A DNA stretch of 64,000 nt from Xylogone sp. PMI_703 (taxonomy: Eukaryota; Ascomycota; Leotiomycetes): NCBI GenBank assembly GCA_021399445.1, contig JAJTUQ010000001.1, positions 5,518,001-5,582,000 on the forward strand, in the 5' to 3' direction. Under the pieces are notes generated by a model. The model worked only from the letters and a program-made list of their open reading frames with translations. It was not told where the DNA came from and did not search any database. The translations under genes and the position numbers were made by a program. Positions 22,319 to 33,400 of this stretch are shown here, piece after piece; the first letter of the stretch is position 1; every line of letters begins with the position of its first letter.

Positions 22319-24185
22319 ATGTCACAACCAACACCAGCACCTGAGCAGTCTAAGATGGCTCCACCTCCAAGACCAGCGTCAGAATCAAAAGACCTTCAGG
22401 ACCTCGACTCAGGGTCAATTCACTCAAGCGCCTCCATGGACATTGAGCCTCGTCCCAAGGACAACACCACCCTCAACCTCGCTCACATGTCCACACATGC
22501 CTCCAACACCCACGAGGCTCCCATTCAACACCACTCCTCACATGTTGAGATTCCCGATGAAATCTACGATCGACTGCCTCCCTCACGCAAGCTAGTCATT
22601 GTCGCTCTGCTCTCCTTTTGTAGTTTTTTGGCTCCGATCTCCAGCACCACCGTCTTGGCAGCTGTGCCTGAGGTCGCGGACACGTTCAACACAACGGGTG
22701 ACATAATCAACGTTAGCAATGCATTATATCTGGTTTGTATGGGTCTTAGTCCATGCTTCTGGGGGCCATTGAGTCAGGTTTATGGCAGGAGAATTGTATG
22801 TTTCGATTTCTTTCTTGTATCTTATCCCTGTTGTCATCTCAATGGGCCTCACATACGCCTCCTTTTCGTGAATGTCTCCTCTCCCACTACGCTTCCCACT
22901 TTACTTTTTATACACTGCTTTTCATCTATTTCTACCATTCAAATTATTGTACATATAGACCTGAATACCAATGATTTATCTCTAGATCTGCATCGCCACT
23001 GCATTCTTCTTCACGGCCTGTAGCGTGGGCACAGCCGCTGCACCAAATCTTGCCGCCTTCTTCGTCTTTCGGATGCTCACAGCTTTCGAAGGTACCTCCT
23101 TCCTAAACATCGGTGCCTCCTGCATAGGTGATATCTACCGGCCCACCGAGCGCGGCACCGCAATGGGCTGGTTCTTCTCCGGCACACTCATTGGCCCCGC
23201 ATTTGGTCCATTCTTAGGAGGAATCATCGTGACATATACCTCCTGGCGCGTAATCTTCTACGTTCAAACTGGGCTCGCCGGCGTAGCATTGATTGGCTCC
23301 TACTTCCTTCTCCCTGAGACCATTCACCACAAGAAAGCCGACGACCTAGTTGGACTCTCACGCAAGCGCAAGGCCAAGGTCCTCTGGACGATGTGCAATC
23401 CTCTACGCGTTATCAAGCTTTTCAGATACCCAAATCTCATCACTGTCGGAATAGCTTCATCTTCCTTAGTCTGGAACATGTACTCCCTCCTCACCCCAAT
23501 TCGTTATGTCCTCAACCCCCGCTTCCACCTCACTTCTCCAATCCAGTCAGGACTCTTCTATCTCGCACCAGGATGCGGATATATGGTTGGTACCTTCATG
23601 GGCGGTCGCTACGCGGATTACATCACGATCAAATACACCCGACTCAACAACGGAGTCCGCATCCCCGAAGATCGCCTTCGCTCAGCATTGCCCTTCGTAG
23701 GTGTCGCCATCCCCATCGCGATGCTGATCTACGGATGGTGCATCGAGTACCGCTTCGGAGGCGTCGCTCTGCCCGTGATAATGATGTTCCTCCAGGGTGT
23801 GGCTCAACTATTCTGTTTCCCGTCCCTGAATACCTACTGCCTCGATGTCTTGCAAGACCGTGGCCTAGGGGCAGAGGTCATTGCTGGAAACTACATGATT
23901 AGATATTTCTTCGCTGCGGCGGGTAGTGCAGTGTGTCTTCCTGCTATCACGAAGATCGGGGTCGGTGCGTTTAGTTCTATTAGCGCTGGCTTTCTGGTCG
24001 TCAGTGGTGCCCTAATCTGGATCGATATCAAGTGGGGACCAGGATGGAGAGAAAGCATCACGGCCAAAGAACGCGCAGCAAGAGAAGAGAAATTTAGGAG
24101 GATGGCCGTAGAGGATGCTAAGGAGGGTGTGGAAATTGAGAAGGGAGCGTATCCTAGTGATGCGAAGGAGAAGGATATGGTTTAG
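22319..24185 (+). CDS. MFS multidrug transporter, DHA1 family
   Basis: Two exons (22319-22795, 22986-24185) give 558 residues with 12 predicted membrane helices after a hydrophilic N-terminus of about 95 residues. Landmarks are FLAPISSTTVLAAVPEVA in helix 1, WGPLSQVYGRR (loop 2-3 motif A), GDIYRPTERGTAMGWFFSG, and GPAFGPFLGG, the antiporter motif C in helix 5. These fit drug:H+ antiporter-1 proteins of the Qdr/Dtr/Aqr type, which export drugs, polyamines or small acids. The tail is rich in Lys, Glu and Asp. The intron is 190 nt, long for this window. No biosynthetic cluster surrounds it, so a general efflux role is more likely than export of a cluster product. Confidence 0.9.
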
Positions 24186-25110
24186 ATTCCGAGCTCTTTT
24201 TTCTTCCTTCGATTTTCTTTTCTTTTCCTCGTTGTTCCCCTGTTTCATTATATCCTTGATGCGACGAAAAGCATGTAATATAAGGATTTTTCTTTTCTTT
24301 TCTTTGTCATGGGGGTTTTCTTATCTTTGCTTTTTTCTTCGAATACCAAAAGACGAGAGGAGGAAGGGTTATGAATAATGATTATCTTATTTTCTAATGA
24401 TTTGGGATGGGGTGAGCCAAAAAAAAGAACTGGGGGGTCTTGGGTTAAATAGGTTTCTTTTCTTTTCTTAACATCTAAAGTAATGCATTAGAGGAGGAGA
24501 GGCCTTGCCTGGTGAGCAGAAAAGAAATAGGATTCATGGATGATTTGTTTCAGAGAAGCAGAGAGAGACTTAGAAGATGGGTTCCTTTTCTTTTTAGCCT
24601 TGTAGAATGATGAATATAGATGAGGTGAATACATGCTATTTAAATTTCATGCGCACTTTTTACCTGCAGTTTGCCATGCATGTGTGTATGTGGTTCTACC
24701 TATTCACGAGCACTTTTTTGCTATCTTGCAAGAGTTCTGGAATACATTACGTTGGGGTCTTTCAATGTTATTAGTCTGATAGATTCTCAAGAGCTATCAA
24801 GTTTTATGAATGCTATGAATGGAAAGTTATTATAGTTTATAGGTACAGAAGCTGAGTTACGTTAGTTTTTTTTGGTTGAAAATTCGGTGTATCATTTTAT
24901 AAACGTTATCCATTGGAAGCAGAATTCTTGAGAAATATTCTATTAGCGTAACGTGTAACACTATTATATAATGAATGCTCTTGGATGCATCTCGAATGGA
25001 ACTACAAATCGAGTGATATGTAGATGTAAAGTAGAGTCAATTGTAGAATCATAGATCGGAGGTATATGCCGCGATATATATGTATGTATATATACAGGCT
25101 GAGTCAATAA
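24186..25110. other. Convergent 3' intergenic stretch, no gene seen
   Basis: About 920 bases between the ends of the DHA1 transporter and the CSA-like gene. It is very T- and A-rich, with TTTTC runs right after the transporter stop, consistent with 3' UTR and terminator sequence. Confidence 0.6.
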
Positions 25111-26643
25111 TCACCCAAATGTTATCTTTTGTCGGGTTAAATCCCGATACACATCATCCAGTACTTTCCTCTTCCTCTGTAATCTCTCCTCTTCTTCCCG
25201 ATCCTTCTCTGCTTCCTCGTCTTTGTCCTCGTCGCTCTCATCCAAGGGCAGCCATGCTCTGATACATCCATCAGAATGCCCGCTGTAAACGCCCTCGCAG
25301 GGATTTCGCCACGCCATTCCCGTAATTCGGTTCTTGATATTCCTTTCTCCAGTCCGCGACCTCACGATGCTAATGTCTCGTCCTGGGACACGGAGTCTCT
25401 TCAGCAGTCGTCCTTCATGTAGTTCAAACATGAGCAGCTCGCGTTCGTTTGGGTAATAAAGGATATCTTGGTTAGCAGGAGTAAGAGATGTGGGTGGTAT
25501 GAGGAGAGGGAGATGCGACAGTTGGGCGTTCTTTAGCGTTGGTCCGAAGGATGCGAGTGTGTTCGCCCCAGTACTGGCATCCCAAACTCGGATTCGAGCA
25601 TCATGCCCGGCTGTGGTCAAGAAATTACCATCATCTGTCCAGGAGACACCATTCACGGCCCCGCTATGAGCCTTTGGTGCTCCTCTGGTGACGTCTATCG
25701 TGGCAGAATGAGCTCTCCTTATGCCGGATATGTTCACTCCTGTAGGATCTTCCATATCCAATACCCCCATTGCTGCCGAACTCTTTCGGACATCCCACAG
25801 TCTTACTGTGCCGTCAATGCCCCCACTTGCAAGAACATGTTCGACGGTTGGACTCCATTCTACTGCTAGTACTGCACCTGTATGACCTGCTAATGAGTGT
25901 GTGGCTGAGCCAGAGCGCAGATCAACGAGCCGTACTGCTGGATGTTGAGTAGCACAAGCCACAAGGAGATGAGATGCGATTGGAGAAAGGGCATGGTTAT
26001 AGATAATGTAGGAGAGGTCGAATGACGCAGATGGAATCGCCGGAGAAGCTGTGCTGTAGAGCTTTATGGTGTGATCATAGGAGCTTGAAAGAAATGCAAA
26101 AGAGTCAAAGGGATAGAATGAAATATGAGTGATGCCGAATTTGTGGGACGAGGTGCTTCTATATGGTAATCAAGGCATTAGTTAACATGGCTTGGTAGTG
26201 GGATGAAGGAGCGGGATACTTTGGCACTACTATAACGGGTTCATATGTGTATCCTCCATCGGCCTGTATAGTTTTTAGTTGATCCAAGTCCCACAACCGT
26301 ATGGAGGCATCGGCGCCGCCTGATATAAGGCTATGTGTTGTTAGTTGTGCAGTCACGAATTTCTAGAAGCCGAATCAACGTACGTTCTCCCTTCAAATTT
26401 GTCAATTGCTAAGGCATTCACTCCAGACTGGTGTGCCCATACTCTCACTCCGGTATCTTTGATTTGTCCCTGCGATTCCTCACCCGAGCCCGTTGCTTCT
26501 GGTGGAGACGCTTCTTTCTCGCCGCCATTAAAGCGCAGGTTTGGCGCTGGCTGGATTGAATATAAACGGTTCGCATTTTGGTTCCGGGCAAATGCGCGTG
26601 GACCGAGTGTCCCCGTCGATCGGTCAAGAAGTTGGTGATTCAT
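25111..26643 (-). CDS. CSA/ERCC8/Rad28-like WD40 protein of transcription-coupled repair
   Basis: Three exons (26384-26643, 26220-26330, 25111-26158) give 472 residues. The N-terminus (MNHQLLDRSTGTLGPRAFAR, then IQPAPNLRF) and AHQSGVNALAIDKFEGRTLI match the fungal CSA/Rad28/Ckn1 family. WD40 repeats follow: SGGADASIRLWDL, SSYDHTIKLYS, RLVDLRSGSATHSLAGHTGA, ASGGIDGTVRLWDVRK, TAGHDARIRVWDASTG, and YSGHSDGCIRAWLP. The C-terminus is a charged helix (DEDKDEEAEKDREEEE). CSA acts as substrate receptor in a CUL4-DDB1 ubiquitin ligase at RNA polymerase II stalled by DNA damage. The nuclear role is inferred from the family. The ATG lies 172 bp from the divergent Rrn10-like ATG. Confidence 0.88.
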
Positions 26644-26815
26644 ACATTTGATTCTAACGGGACTTATTTCTACTTAGATGAGTGAGGCTACGGTTAGAAG
26701 CGATTTTCGAGTCGCAAGGCTGCCTAAGAACGAGGCAACGACGTTATAGGCGAATCGTTAGGCCAAAAATTATTGGTCTCTCTTGCAACTCAGAATTTCA
26801 AGTAGACAGTTCAGG
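26644..26815. promoter_or_regulatory. 172-bp shared divergent promoter
   Basis: The start codons of the CSA-like gene (minus) and the Rrn10-like gene (plus) are only 172 bp apart, so both must be driven from this interval. No clear TATA element is visible for either gene. Confidence 0.6.
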
Positions 26816-27501
26816 ATGACATCGAGAAGAGGGATTGGGGATGCTTCGCTTACTCCAGAAATAAGTTTAAGTACTGCAGAGGATGATAAGACATCTAATT
26901 ATCGACATGCCACTGTGTACGACGCAGTTGCTGGTATTGTTAACTTCGTTCACCTCGTGACTTGACATCTCTAGACTGACATGATCTAGGTCGTATATCC
27001 CTAGGAGGTTTCATACAAAAATATAAAACCGTATCTTCAACACGAGATACCGCATCGTCGTCTGCCTCTGCTTTGCCACCAGAAGCAATATTGTTCCGTA
27101 GCAAAAAGGCGCCTACCAGATATGCTGAGTATGATATCTACTTTGCTAATGAACGTATTCCAAATCTCAACCTGCCCGACTCAGATCTCCTGAAAGCACT
27201 GCACTGTTATGCTTCCGATTTCTACGCCAATGCTACTCCTGACCACGGAGCTAGTGACTGGAGAAGTCTTGATGAGACGGCACTAATTGCACTGGGAATC
27301 CTCATGGAAGAGACTTGCAAAGAAGTATTAGGGGAATCTGGAGATTTGGTATTTACTGAAGGCCAGGAAATTGAGGATCACCCGAGAAAGGATTTGCCTA
27401 GTAAGGAAACTTCTAGTCAACAGGATGTCTCCAGTGACAGAACACCAAGTCATCCGAATAAGAAAGCACGCAAACGCCGAAGACTTCTCACTGACGACTA
27501 G
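26816..27501 (+). CDS. Candidate Rrn10-like subunit of the Pol I upstream activation factor
   Basis: Two exons (26816-26933, 26990-27501) give 209 residues. The join restores TVYDAVAGRISLGGFI. The core reads RYAEYDIYFANERIPNLNLP, DSDLLKALHCYASDFYA, then DWRSLDETALIALGILMEE. This matches my recollection of filamentous-fungal proteins annotated as Rrn10 (UAF subunit, rDNA transcription). The C-terminus is low complexity and ends in a basic patch (KKARKRRRLL), a likely nuclear localisation signal. The family name is from memory and could be wrong; a nuclear DNA- or rDNA-related role is supported only by that and by the basic tail. Confidence 0.5.
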
Positions 27502-30500
27502 GTAACTGAGAATAGTTCAGAATCGATTAGCTCATGAATTAAATTCTAGATGCACTATTCTCACAAGTCGGTACATGGTCTCAACATCCACAGCCAGACC
27601 AGTTGAAGCCCCATGGTCCATCTACATTCTAGTTTATCTCCAGACCGCCAGTTGAAGGATGAAATACTACGCTTAGTGTGCAAGGAGATCTTCCTGGAGG
27701 GTTAATATTGCTCAAGAAGATAAGAGCAGTGTTGAGGAGCGTAGGACCCTGCCGTGGAAGCCAGTTCTCAATAAGGATGAACAATACGTGTTCACCTTCT
27801 GTACCTATTGTTCGTGCATGCCTAGAACGCCATGCTATATGAAGTATAGCATCTCTATCCTAATTAAGAACTCCTGGGTCTCAAAAAAATGGTCACCGCT
27901 CGATAGTGAGGAGGAGTAGTAGGGCTGACTACTGCATATGCGGTCACGTCACATGAGTTACACAACGTCAAAGTCTTCGAGCAGAACATCAAACTCGGTA
28001 TTAATGATAGCTGACCAGCTGAACTAAGGTTGTACCCGCTGCAAGCACCCGCACAACGCCAGATGGTACATTAGCTCAAAGATAAATGCTGCAGAGTGAT
28101 TTCTCACATGACTATCTTGAGGCCCAACGGAGGAAAGTGAGGCCTCATGATAAGGGCCCAGGTGGCCTTGATGTGGTTTCCAGACCACCGGGAGCACATT
28201 GTCACAGAAGGCTATGGCGAGATGCGCAGCACTCCTACTCTCTAGGCAAGCGTTCGGCGTATGATAGACTTATACGAGGTAATACAACAGATATGCTTCT
28301 TTCCTCAGCGCCATTTTACCTTCCTAGTTGGATGAAATCTTGTTTGCGACATCCTAGATCAGCTACATCAAATACAGATGACATTCTAGGTTGACTCCTC
28401 CGCCATTATCGATAGCCTCAATGTGGGCTCGATAAACAACGCACATAATAATCCGAGCTGAAAACAATAAAGGTTGTGCACGCACACGGTTTGATGTCAA
28501 GCGCATCTAAATATGCACATAACAGGCCCAGACCCTGTGGTAGGAGTTAATCCAACCACAGAGAACAGCTTGAGACGAAGAGGCTTTCGTCTCCTCCAAT
28601 CTCCTCCAATCCTCTCCAGTTTCCTCCAATTACCAGAAGTGGTGGCGGGGGTTGTTCGGTAATTTAGGCATTCCCGATGGTACTCAGGTACCTACTCCTA
28701 ATTAAGAGACCCGATCCCAGTCCTGAATATCGGGCTTGAGCTTGCAGAATCCATAATGGTCAAAGCGGTAAAAAAAAACTGTTTGTTACCATTTGGGGGG
28801 CTCATTCTCTGCTCCCTTGCGGTTCCACTCCGTTCGCAGGAGGTTCCAGGAGAACATATTGTCTTCTTAGGCAATGACCATGCGAATCACTATCCCAACC
28901 AGAAGCTGTCCTAATTACTAGAGTATCGCGGGAGTATGTAGCCGCCGAGATGTACAAAAATAATTGATACATACGGCGATGGTGTCTGGAAGAACGACCA
29001 AATCAAGGACTAATGCCGATGAGTGGGGACTCCTAAGTGGTGAAGCCGAGTCAGTTGTGGCCTCTTGCTTCTGATATCAGATCAATCAGATTTGAGGGTT
29101 TCAACTTGCAAGTAGCAGCCACGACTAAAGACTCGACGCTGTATATATGCACACGACGTGTCATTTTTTGGTGAGATCTATGATCGATCTGAAATTACGA
29201 CAACCTTTCAATTAGCCAGCAGTGACACACCCTGCACTCTCCGGTCTGCGTCGCAAGATCTGGACGATGTCACATTGCAGCTTTCAGCCTCGGAGTGGCG
29301 AGGTATCCTAATCCAGTCGGCCGCAAGGCTTACCGGTATGCCAACTGAGCTTCAGCCTCGCCACTTACCAGAGGTTCCAAGCATTCATTGTCTGTAGTAC
29401 TCGATCTCAATTCGTACTCTTAGAAAATATTTGACACACTTAGTTTCACAGCTACTCTCTCATACTACTGCAGATTTCAGTGATAACTTCTAGCATGAGC
29501 GAAGAAATTTCAATCCGAGCTGCAGGAAACCTTAAGTCAGATTGAATAATGAGACAATTATCCTCGGCGTGTTCGCAACATTCTTTATTTTAAACCCCAA
29601 ATAAGCTCCTGTCTACTCATACTCATAACTGAATTTCATTGATCTGCTAGCTTTCCACAGATCTGGGAGGCTGGGTTTTTGAGGGCAGCTAGGACGAACG
29701 ATATGGCACCTGTTTCAGATGTCTTGCATCTCCACATGAGAGCAATATCAGAGATAGGAAATTGATGCTCGCAGTCCACAGCTTACAGTCCAGTTGACCC
29801 TCAAGCCCCCGCTCCGTTCTTTCCATATTTTCGGAACTCTAGGCGCTTTTAGCAGCTGCATCGTCTGTGTACGTAGGATTCGGGGACAGAGATTTACCAC
29901 ATTGTGGACATGAGTAGGATCTACGGTGTCACAACAGTAAATATTTCCATCATAGCTGAAAATGGTCGTCCGTGAATGGGTGGCCAACTGGAGAACATCA
30001 AAGAATGTTTCAAGACAAGACATTTATTGAATATGATCAAATTCGTATGGCCAGGTCTTGGGCCAAGACAAATGTCCACTCCGGGGTAACCTTCGATGAG
30101 GCTTCTGGATCTGGCCGTGGGTGGTTCCGCCGATCTAGCTAAAGCAGTCCCGTCCCTTGTGGTTCGCCCCGTCGTCTAGACGTGACACACCCGTTCCCTA
30201 GCATTGGGACTACTAAATTGCCAGAAAAGCAGTGAAAAGCAACGACAACAAAAGCAAACAAAAGTAGTTCGAATCAAAGTTCCCAGCCGTGGGCTACTTC
30301 TCTGGCAGTCAGCTCCCGAGGCAGTTCACAGCAGCCTGTGGCAACCAACCGGAGAAACATTTGAAAAATGATCGATTTATGCCAGATCTCATAACGTATT
30401 TCCTTCATGAGTGCCTGGGTCCCCAATCAGAGGAATAAATGATGATCTTGCCAAAAAAAAAAAGTTGCCGACTAGGATAAGTGGCTGTGGATAACAAATC

Positions 30501-33400
30501 TGGAGCCATCTTTTCATGGCTTATCAAAGAATTACGAACTGTCGGTTTATTGTTGCACCAACACCAGTTGCAATGGAAGATATGGACGGAGGCAATATGT
30601 GGCGAGGAGTGGTTTGCATACACGACGAAGTACAATCCGTCGTAACACAATAATGCCGCTGAGCGCTACGAATTTTCATGATAGCATCGGCATTATTATT
30701 GTGTAGAGTACGGAATACGGAGTGGTACCTACCTGTGGCTAGTGGGCTCTGCAAAGTCACTACTGACTGGCATTCACTATGAGGTGGAGCAATCCCGCCA
30801 CTCCGCGAATCAAAAAGGGGTAGGACGTTGGTCTCCGACGCAGTCGCGGCAGTGTAATGCGCCCGTGCCAACGCTGGCAGATTCATCCAACCTGAAAGTG
30901 ACGCTCATCTCTTGTTTGATATGCTCCCTCACTCCGTCAGCGCCCCATCAGAGCCCCATCATGCATAAGCAAGCAGATCAGGAACCGAATATGCAGCGTT
31001 TTTTAATTTTTCTTATGGGCCCCGCCTTCCTAATCCGGATGACGAGGCCGTGGAGAAACTCGCTCTTGTCTCGGCCCCGCCATACCGAAATCATCTGTTC
31101 TAGCCAGACACGCCAGAGACCTACGGTAGAGGCTCCATTCCATGTTCGATTATTGTCTCTCTATCTCCTGAAAGTCACCTCCATATGACCGAATCATGGT
31201 GGCGACCGAGTGGAACTCGGCCTTGATACTGAAACAGAAAATAAGACGGGTATTGGAGTTAGACCAGGAACGCGCAATTGATTGGCGGTTGGTTTGGAGG
31301 CAAAATCGTTGGAAACCAACCTTGCGGGATACGAGCAAAGTTTTGATAGCAATTCATGCTCTAGCTCTCCAAAAAAGCAAATATGATAACCGCTTCCCTT
31401 ACAGCACCTCCTCCCTGACCAACCTCAGAACAACCTCGATAATACGGTTTGGGAGTACGTACCGTGCTCCAAAGGACGCCTCGGACGTCTGAGCGCCATT
31501 CGCCTCCATCCCGTCGCCCGGCACTTGGCTGTAGATCGAAGAGATCACATGGAGCTACCTTTCGTTTTGACATGAGCGAACTTGACTTAAAGGGTAAACG
31601 CTCAATGCAATATTTACGTAACTTTCCATCTACATGTTGAGTGAGAACCACGAATGAACGCGCCTTCATCTCTTGAGCAGCTAGGGTTTTACGGTTCCAA
31701 GAGCCGAGGATTCTCGCCTTACTTTTCAACCTCAGCCGAACATTTGATTCACCATCAGTCTAACTCGAGTGACTGTATGAACGCGGTGTACTACGATTCA
31801 ATCGGAGCTTGGCCCACACCACAATGATGCGATCCAACAACCATGCGATGCAAGTGTGAAGCGCAGATTACGGCCTGAACTCTTAAGCTCAATGCCCAAT
31901 GCTGGGGCATACACCATCCATGAAAGGGTTTGATACTTAATAGGCTTTTAAGGGCACGGTAACATGGTCATCACCGCCGGTATATACCAGATGAGCGAAT
32001 TTTGAATCCATAATCATGGTCAGGTGAAGAAGCAGAGCCAGGAAGGGGCATATCTGAAGCCTAGCGATACTGGCGAGACTGGGTAGAACTACCGTATCTG
32101 AGTTCAGCACAGGGCACAATAGAAGGCAGGGCCAGCTTGCAACAGACAGCAGTGACAAGTACCAGCCCCTCGGTGCTGGGAGAAAGGGGCGGTCTGGGCT
32201 TTTTCGAAATGTGACCAGTGGGCAGCGCATGGCGGCTCCTTCCCGGTCTCTGGTGCGCACTCATCAGTAAATGGGGGAGTGTCTCCAGTTTTGTAGTATC
32301 AGGTTAGTGTACGAAGGGTCCAAGCGCAAGTCCCGTGATCCTGTTTCGAGCACCTTCACCATTAACCGTCGTGGAGATTTTCCAGAAGGTTTCGGCCTTA
32401 GGATGATCAGGTTGTCACTGCAACTCTATCGAGATACTACTCGGAGGTCTGAGAGCGTGTGTAGGGTGCTCAGGGGCTCGCGGGGCACCAGAGAGAGTGG
32501 GCAGAAGCTGCACCGCGCTGCAACCTTCTGGAACGAAATGATCCCAACCCAGCGCAACACAACTAAGCTGAGCACCGTGTACACTGTACGGTTCCATACG
32601 TAGAGCTCGACTCGCGCCTGCCTAGCACGCAAGATTTGCCTTCTTTCTTTTTCTCCTCCCATGCCCTCTTTTCTCTCATTTCCTCTCGCCGCTCTACACC
32701 GCAAGTATTCTTCGATCAGATAGCTGGACAATCTAAAAGCTCGCCCGCCAACCATGAGGAGCAACTACTGTTGTAACCACTCTAGCTACCAAGAGATATG
32801 GGGCCAAGCATGCTTCAAGGCGCTGCCAGTCATCTCTCCTGCACCGCTACGGCCACCTACAGTTACAGTAGGGTCCCACCACTACCACTCGACCGCTATG
32901 GCACCTGAAGGATTTCGTTAAAACTTGTACGGAATATGATGATTAGCAGGCCGATTATTGCCTCATGCTCATGAAATCTACGAAGGTGCAGGCAGGTATC
33001 CGCCTGCCACCAATGGCAGAAACGGAGAACAGCGGACTTTAGGTGGGCACTAATGGGGCAATCCGCGAGTTTTTGCCCGGCCTTGAGCCCGTTCCAGCGG
33101 GCAGACGCCGCGCTTTAAGCCGCCGTCCACTCATTCGATCATTTTTTGACAGGTCGTTTCTCCCTTGCTCCTTGTCTGACTGGTCAACTTATCTCGCTGA
33201 AATGATGAGAACAATGGACGACCAGGGGTTTCGAGGAAACGGGGGCTTGGTGGTGATGGAGGGACCTTGACCAAACACTATCCCAGCGCCGCATCACTCG
33301 AATTATTGGTTGCTGTAATTCTCCTTGCTTTTGTGCCAGCGCCCTTTAGACCTTTTTTTACGGGTCGAAGATGCAAAATTCTTACTGGTGGAGTTGTTTG
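27502..33400. other. Gene-poor stretch, no supportable gene
   Basis: About 6 kb in which no open frame longer than about 150 codons has domain signal or splice continuity. Scattered coding-like scraps occur (27560-28400 plus, 29748-30023 minus), which may be remains of old genes. Composition is mixed. Several tandem and palindromic sequences lie within it. Confidence 0.5.
28591..28630. repeat. Four-unit 10-bp tandem repeat (CTCCTCCAAT-type)
   Basis: Two perfect and two imperfect copies of a 10-base CT-rich unit lie in tandem. It is visible directly; no function inferred. Confidence 0.7.

Noticed and set aside
22319..24185. Secondary-metabolite gene cluster around the three MFS transporters
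   Set aside because: No polyketide synthase, NRPS, terpene synthase, P450 or cluster-type tailoring enzyme was found in the window.
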